Shown here one piece after another: positions 14,442-14,907 of a DNA stretch of 14,907 nt (position 1 is its first letter; every line of letters begins with the position of its first letter). Origin of the DNA: Actinomycetota bacterium (GTDB lineage Bacteria > Actinomycetota > Acidimicrobiia > Acidimicrobiales > JAMCPL01). The notes under the pieces were generated by a model. The model did no database searches. It was not told the origin of the DNA and was given only the letters and a program-made list of their open reading frames with translations. The DNA lies in NCBI GenBank assembly GCA_023379725.1, contig JAMCPC010000066.1, forward strand, positions 2,748 to 17,654, read 5' to 3'. The translations under genes and the position numbers were made by a program.

Positions 14442-14907
14442 TCCCATACCGCCCGGTTGCGCATGTAGGTGGGAGTACGCCAGTGCAAGGGCGAGACAGG
14501 CACCCATACTGCCGGCGTAGAAAACCAAAAGGCCGTCTCCTCATTCTCATAAGTAGTATTGTACAGGCCATAACCAATTTCCAGCGCCTGGCTCTTAAGA
14601 TACCTATTTGATGACATCTTGCCTGCCCAATACATAAGAGCTGCAGTAAAATAGCTTGCTCCCGGCCACACGCCATATGATTCATCGCTTATATCCAGAG
14701 GTTGTCCGTTGGATTGCACCATGTTCACCGCCCCCATGGAGCCTTTCTCGTAAGGAAGCACCGCCATCTGATATACACGCGACAGATGAGAGGATATCTT
14801 GTCGATCGGTAGGGTGTCAGGGAGTCCACCCGCCTGGACGTGCATCTGGCCACACATCCCATCCGACATCAGAGCATCTGAGAATGCACCTTCGGAGTCC
14901 ATTTTGA
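14393..14907 (-). CDS. GH116/DUF608 family glycosidase (GBA2-like), C-terminal fragment cut by window edge
   Basis: The frame is open to the right edge, so only about the last 170 residues are seen. They match the C-terminal (alpha/alpha)6 barrel end of glycoside hydrolase family 116 (bile acid beta-glucosidase/DUF608). Supporting segments in order are DGMCGQMHVQAGGL, LPIDKISSHLSRVY, GSMGAVNMVQSNGQ, SYGVWPGASYFTAAL, the helix ending EIGYGLYNTTYE, and the terminal TYMRNRAVWELLIAV. The catalytic Glu and Asp lie further upstream in the family and are not visible. Members hydrolyse beta-glucosides, xylosides or glucosylceramides; the substrate cannot be told here. The gene runs toward nadD, an uncommon neighbour for it, and its last coding bases are duplicated just downstream, hinting that the C-terminus has been rearranged. 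Confidence 0.75.
   Translation of the reverse strand, partial: KMDSEGAFSDALMSDGMCGQMHVQAGGLPDTLPIDKISSHLSRVYQMAVLPYEKGSMGAVNMVQSNGQPLDISDESYGVWPGASYFTAALMYWAGKMSSNRYLKSQALEIGYGLYNTTYENEETAFWFSTPAVWVPVSPLHWRTPTYMRNRAVWELLIAVHDPFERNFRL

Overview
This window looks like a chromosomal housekeeping region of an actinobacterium (Actinomycetota). The minus strand carries a translation, lipid and isoprenoid cluster in the order xerC-whiG/fliA-rpsB-tsf-pyrH-frr-cdsA-dxr-rseP, the order familiar from Streptomyces and mycobacteria. A divergent MtrA/MtrB/LpqB-like two-component locus lies beside it. Base composition looks moderate (roughly half G+C by eye), and ATA and AGA/AGG codons are frequent, so this is not a classical high-GC actinomycete. 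A deep-branching group such as Acidimicrobiia is a reasonable but unproven guess.

Layout: 1-1071 (-) is rseP, truncated at the left edge. 1111-6864 (-) holds dxr, cdsA, frr, pyrH, tsf and rpsB. A good -10/-35 promoter and a short foldable leader precede rpsB. 7143-8835 (-) holds a FliA/WhiG-type sigma factor overlapping the end of a XerC/D tyrosine recombinase. 8836-9117 is a divergent regulatory region with nested hairpins. 9118-12098 (+) is an OmpR-type response regulator followed, with an ATGA overlap, by a 768-residue protein. That protein joins an MtrB-like histidine kinase in one frame to an LpqB/GerMN-type lipoprotein. 12100-12210 contains a duplicated terminator-like element. 12212-12616 (-) is a small membrane-anchored coiled-coil protein. 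12617-13014 is a non-coding, strikingly G-rich stretch. 13015-14014 (-) is nadD-rsfS, which overlap by 8 bases. 14015-14392 is a minisatellite plus a duplicated gene end. 14393-14907 (-) is the C-terminal part of a GH116/DUF608 glycosidase, cut by the right edge.

The genes cover translation (S2, EF-Ts, RRF, RsfS), nucleotide, NAD, phospholipid and isoprenoid precursor synthesis (PyrH, NadD, CdsA, Dxr), intramembrane proteolysis (RseP), chromosome dimer resolution (XerC/D), and envelope sensing (MtrAB-LpqB).

Most of the cluster is ordinary. The most unusual item is the single-polypeptide kinase-lipoprotein fusion, with an internal signal-peptide-like segment, a lipobox, and a possible internal translation start. 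A second theme is repeated expansion of simple or duplicated sequence: the CdsA acidic N-terminus, the kinase Gly/Ser linker, the coiled-coil duplication, the G-rich island, the nadD-upstream minisatellite and the duplicated terminator.
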